Source: Neolentinus lepideus HHB14362 ss-1 (taxonomy: Eukaryota > Basidiomycota > Agaricomycetes > Gloeophyllales > Gloeophyllaceae). From it: a stretch of DNA of 64,000 bases. The notes beneath the pieces were generated by a model. That model was given only the letters and a program-made list of their open reading frames with translations. It did no database searches and had not been told where the DNA came from. The first letter of the stretch is position 1. Each line of letters starts with the position of its first letter. The position numbers and the translations under genes are program-made. The stretch spans positions 372,001 to 436,000 of the forward strand of contig KV425564.1 in assembly GCA_001632425.1 (NCBI GenBank). The letters are read 5' to 3'. Shown here piece by piece: positions 59,780-64,000 of this stretch.

Positions 59780-60273
59780 TCGCGGTGCTTAAGTACCGTC
59801 GGTCAGGTAGAGGTCCGTCAAATGTCTTGCATCGCCTTATAAGAAAAAAAAGCGGAGGCCCCAAAGTGATATCGACCACGTCATAAAACTGTTATTGTTC
59901 ACAAGGCAGAGCATTGAAAGTGAGATCCGGCAGGATTGATTCAGGCCGACGGACGATATATCTGGTATGAGGGTCCCGACACAAACTGTTGGAAACATAC
60001 CGCGTGGCCGTAGCGGAAATAGGATGCGTCGGATGAGCTGAAAGAGATGGCTGCGCTACACAGCCCTCTCAAACATCGACAACCTGATCCACCAGCCATT
60101 CACATCTCCGCAAAAAGACTCAATGTTCTGCCACCCGCCACCGTGGCTGTGGCCCGCTGATTCCCTTTCCGACTCCCTTTTGCGGCACACGCACGTGGTC
60201 TACCCCCATCCACAAACGACCACTCCTCTCCCTCCCATCGGTCGCTGCCGTAAACTCCCTGGCTTTTTCTGTA
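59780..60273. promoter_or_regulatory. Divergent ABC transporter/GTP cyclohydrolase upstream region
   Basis: 494 bp between divergent starts; no gene and no clear TATA box seen. Confidence 0.5.
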
Positions 60274-61498
60274 ATGCCGTCCGAATCACACTCTGACTCC
60301 GACGCACACCCCGACGCACACAGCACAATGTTGTCTGACAGTCTGCGCGCCCTCCAATTGAGGCAGCTCGACTCCGAAAAACCCCCATCTCCCAGCGACG
60401 CAGATGCCCACGGCGACGACGGACGGACTGCACGAGGTGATGAGCGCGATGATGGGCACGGCGATGCTGATGTCCGTGCTCTCTCAGCGGAATCAGTTCG
60501 TACACCCGTGAGTCACCGCCTACGTGAGGGATACGGCTTTCGCCCGACTTCAGGAGCATCTACGCCCCTAACGCCTGGCTCCGGACTCAGAGACAGCCCC
60601 TTGCCCGACCCGCACGGTTTAGGCTGGCCTGGTGAGACTCGCTGCCAATTAATCGGTGTGCCCGACCACCTGATATAGCGTCCGATCTTCTGTTGTAAGC
60701 CAAATCCACTATTTTGCGACTGAACGCTACCCCGACCGAGCGGGCTGCACGCGAAAAAAAGATGGCTGACGCTGTCCGCACGATCCTCGAATGCATTGGG
60801 GAGGATCCGGACAGAGAAGGGCTTGCGCGAACCCCGGAGCGGTATGCTCAGGCTGTTATGTGGATGACGCGGGGGTACGAAGAACGTCTGGCAGGTGCCC
60901 ATTCACTCCAATCCATCAGACCGGTATCTAGCCTTACTGAGAAATGAATGCCCGAACAGATGTCATTAACGATGCGGTGTTCGCCGAAGACCACGATGAG
61001 ATGGTCATCGTGCGAGACATTGACGTTGCCAGCCTTTGTGAGCATCATCTTGTCCCATTCATGGGTAAAGTAAGCAAGCTGGTCCGCAGCAGTATGCTAT
61101 ATACGTAGTCCTGACCAGATTCATTTGCCCGACATAGATTGCGATAGCCTATATCCCGAATCAGCTGGTTCTAGGCCTGTCTAAACTTGCACGTATTGCG
61201 GAAACCTTCAGTCGCCGCTTGCAAGTCCAGGAGCGACTAACAAAGCAGATAGCCATTGCCGTACAAGAGGCGATTAAGCCTCGCGGTGTGGCTGTTGTCA
61301 TGGAAGCAACGTCAGTATTACCCCTTCATTAAAATTATCCCTTCTGATTTGAACTTCTTGCTACTCAGGCATCTATGTATGACCATGCGTGGCGTTCAGA
61401 AGCCTGGGTCTGTAACAGTCACTTCTTGCATGCTCGGCTGTTTCCGAACGCAGCAGAAGACTCGGGAAGAGTTCCTCACATTGATAAAAGGCAGATGA
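60274..61498 (+). CDS. FOL2: GTP cyclohydrolase I
   Basis: Converts GTP to dihydroneopterin triphosphate, the first step to folate (and tetrahydrobiopterin) pterins. Exons 60274-60631, 60700-60894, 60960-61069, 61138-61310 and 61369-61498 give 321 residues. The first ~120 residues are an acidic, Asp/His/Ser-rich extension absent from bacterial FolE. The enzyme core is complete: [49 protein letters not shown] (zinc Cys and catalytic His-His), [35 protein letters not shown] and the second zinc Cys in SCMLGCFR. All junctions are in phase. Confidence 0.97.
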
Positions 61499-61708
61499 AA
61501 TATCGTTACCACGCCGTGCCCTCATTTAATTCTACTGCGGATTCAACTCGCATTCAACATAATTTCCTTGATATATCTTTATTCTTATTCCCTTCAACAC
61601 GGCATCATCTTTGCAACGCATTTAGCAACAAACTCAACATTTGTAGCATTAGCATTACATTATTGGATATACATGTACTTTATGATACACAGTAGAGACC
61701 ACATTGTT

Positions 61709-63959
61709 TCAATCCTTTCTCCCTAGTCTGGATTTGTCCGAGGCTCCGGGGTCTATAGGTAAGTACTTCCGTGCCAGTGCTGAGTTTGACGACTGAGTGT
61801 AGCGTGTGCGATTGATGCGAGGACGCTTGGGAGGTTGGCCTTGCGGATCTAATGAGGGACTATTCGTTGGTGCCTCGTTGATTTCCCTTTCTCGCTCTGT
61901 AAGAGTATGTGAGTCTGTGGATCGCCAATAATCTACGTGAGGGGGACTCACCAGACAGGGTCCGCTTCCTACCACCGTCGCGGTCGTTGTCCTTTGTGCT
62001 GTCGGCACGCGTCCTGTCGGTCTCAACTCGGTAAGGGAGTTCCGACGATTGGCCGCTTGACCGCGAAACCTCCTTGTCACTGATTCGCGCCCGAAGGCTA
62101 CCACCAGCGGGCTCTGGAGGGCGACTTGCCGGAGATGCTCCTTGAGGTATATGAGGTGCCGGGTCCCTGGATGACCTCCTGTCTCGATCACGTATGGATT
62201 CTGGCTTTCCGCTTCTTCCAAGGTCACCAGAAGCCATAGCTCGTGGAGCTGAGGGGGTGGATGGAGGCAGGGGCTTGGCAGAAGGACCCTCGGGAACGCG
62301 CTTATCCGTGACCTAGAAGACGTCAGAGAGATCGCTTGTAATACGATGGTATTACGCACCGAAACACTTCGTCCGTCACCATCAGGGCCATCACGGTCTT
62401 TACGTCGTCGATCAGAATCCCTCGCTCTGTCATGAGCGTCCTTGTCTGAGGGGCGCCTGCCTCTGTCATCCCGATGTGCTTCACGCCCATCTCGCCGTGA
62501 ACCTCGTTTCGAACCTCGGTCATTCTAAGGGTTGATTCAGCAAAAGTATACCAATCGCAATATTAGAGATGACGTACATCTTCCTCCTCGAGGCGTCTCC
62601 TTTTACCGGAATCGTCTGCCACTGAAGGACGATGTCTTAGCGCATCCGGTCGTGTGGGTAAACCACGATCATCACCGCCAATGGGCCCAGGAGCACTGGT
62701 AGGTCCACGATCTTTCCTAGAATCACGTTCCCGGTCTTTATCATCCCGACGGTGACGATCCCTATCCCTGTCTCGGTCTCGGTCCCTATCCCGCTCGCGC
62801 TCGCGGTCTCTTTCCCGGTCACGGTCGCGCTCGCGATCACGCTCCCTGTCGCTGTGTCTATCTCGACCACGATCCTTCTCCCGCTCACGGTCCACGTCTC
62901 TGTCTCTCGTGCTGCGATCTCCACGTCCATCACGGCGGTCTGTGAGACCCAACTCCCGAGTCTCACGACGAGCGTCTCTCTCTGACTTTCTATCGTCTGT
63001 CCGGCCAGCATCTGATCGAGACGGACCACCACTTCCACGACTTTCCACACTCGTAGGTCGAGTGCCAGGTCGGGTCGGCGGAGACTGCGGACGTCGACGA
63101 GACGGTCCAATATCTTCTTCCCTTTCGACCGACGACCTGGGTGCCATCGTCTGCCTTGCAGTTTCACGGAGTTCTTGAGCGGAAACTGTTTGGCTAGGTA
63201 CGGACGGCGGAGGCATAATGGACTGAGACTCTGCATGAGCACCATTTTCCAGTGGTCTGTCCCGCATTCCTAGAGGGCGCGGCGACCCCACCGCTGGAGT
63301 TGGCGGCCTAGAGAGATCCTTTTGTGATAGGTCCTTTCGCAAAGGCGATACAACCGAGGATGACCGACCACTATCGCTTGCAATCTGGGATGCTATGCGA
63401 GTATCGAGGATTTTTGCCAAGGAAGGGGCATTGCCGTCGACAAGAGCAGGCGAGTCGACATCCATTCTATCCGATGGTACTGACGAAACAGCGGGAGCAG
63501 GAGTTGCACCTACAGTGTCCGCACCCTTAGCATCCTGTCGAACTCGTTTGATCACTTCTGGGCGAACGACACTGAGAACCGTATACGTGAGCATGGGATA
63601 TGCATTAGGTCTCCTTATACGCACCTCTCCGAAGCCGATTTTGTCGCGGTGGCCACAGGCGTTGGTTTATCGCCTTGTACATGGATCGTTCCATTTGTTC
63701 CAGCTAGTTGAGCGCGAGGTGCTAAAGGTGCCGTCGATGGCGGAGCTGCGACACGTGCATTAGAGGCATTACTGTCGGCTCCGTTCGGTCGTCCAACTGT
63801 CCGAGGCTGCTCGCCTTGCGATGTTGAAGCAGCAGATTTGCCCTGCTGTGCCTAGCCGAACATCCCAATTAGGTAACGAACATAGCTCCGCCGTAAAGAC
63901 GTACTTTGAACTCCGGGGTGAGCCAGATGTGTTCGCGCTTTTGTAGGCTTGCATGATAC
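61709..63959 (-). CDS. THO2: THO complex subunit 2-like protein, C-terminal part (5' end outside window)
   Basis: The large THO/TREX subunit couples transcription to mRNA export. Exons visible: 63905-63959, 63625-63851, 62578-63571, 62360-62524, 61952-62312 and 61709-61896; the gene continues past 64000, since exon 63905-63959 begins in phase at an acceptor. The visible part (about 660 residues) has YHASLQKREHIWLTPEFKAQ, a Pro/Ser-rich stretch (PTPAVGSPRPLGMRDRPLEN), a very long Asp/Arg/Glu repeat-like region (about 62720-62890) and a basic tail PPKRPRINRTRY. Such Arg/Asp-rich tails are typical of fungal and animal THO2, but the core THO2 domain is outside the window, so the assignment is probable only. 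Confidence 0.5.
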
Positions 63960-64000
63960 CTACCAGCAAATGTGTTCAATCAGTCACAGTGTCACATCAG

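Noticed and set aside
62720..62890. Asp/Arg repeat tract as a DNA satellite
   Set aside because: The near-repeat of CGGTCACGGTCGCGC-type units stays in frame in the THO2-like coding exon, so it is a protein low-complexity region rather than an independent repeat.
1..64000. tRNA genes, rRNA, CRISPR arrays, bacterial-type operons
   Set aside because: None recognised by eye. tRNA absence is not proven: a covariance-model scan would be decisive.

Overview
The window is nuclear DNA of a filamentous basidiomycete, most likely an Agaricomycete of the polypore or white-rot type. Almost every gene is split by short introns (mostly 45-70 nt, GT..AG), coding exons are moderately GC-rich, and the gene set (NOT3, PHO81, HBS1, MRC1, PEX12, CNS1, CLD1-like hydrolase, GH105-like hydrolase, cytosolic ribosomal proteins) is fungal. 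No plasmid, phage, CRISPR or bacterial operon feature was seen. Gene models were built by hand: each splice junction listed keeps the reading frame and restores a recognisable family sequence, unless the entry says otherwise. There is no transcript evidence.

Layout. 1-1335: 3'-truncated ABHD4/5 (CLD1-type) hydrolase. 2957-6725: CNS1/TTC4 co-chaperone, L-2-hydroxyglutarate dehydrogenase, complex I subunit NDUFA12. 7024-8940: ribosomal proteins uS8 and eS17, head to head. 9444-16030: BEM1 polarity scaffold and NOT3, head to head. 16290-17668: mitochondrial L7/L12 and a small membrane protein. 19583-20627: secreted protein with a TATA box. 21078-25894: AMMECR1 protein, PPR protein, ribosomal protein uL3. 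26504-31329: MRC1/claspin replication checkpoint mediator. 31985-34036: small membrane protein candidate and a GH105-like six-hairpin hydrolase with an awkward first intron. 34037-39588: 5.5 kb gene-poor stretch with structured repeats and a possible F-box relic. 39589-46724: AMPK-type glycogen-binding-domain protein, HBS1 (probably a HBS1/SKI7 dual gene), mitochondrial SSB. 47180-48018: HbpS/UPF0303-like protein. 48718-48863: MITE-like element. 49959-52864: LRAT-like small protein, APH-type kinase-like protein, PEX12. 53259-61498: PHO81 (SPX-ankyrin-GDPD-like), an ABC transporter, GTP cyclohydrolase I. 61709-63959: C-terminal part of a THO2-like gene running off the right edge.

Most genes are unrelated housekeeping functions (translation, mRNA decay and ribosome rescue, mitochondria, peroxisome import, phosphate sensing, DNA replication checkpoint). 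Eight gene pairs are divergent and probably share promoters. Two recurring features stand out: several genes put an intron within a few bases of the start codon, and the HBS1 locus has a long exon that reaches an in-frame stop before the GTPase exons, as expected for a HBS1/SKI7 gene that makes two proteins by alternative splicing. No clearly new biological system was found; the best unexplained items are the HBS1 splice choice, the structured repeats at 35.8-36.3 kb, the MITE at 48.7 kb and the LRAT-like protein at 50 kb.
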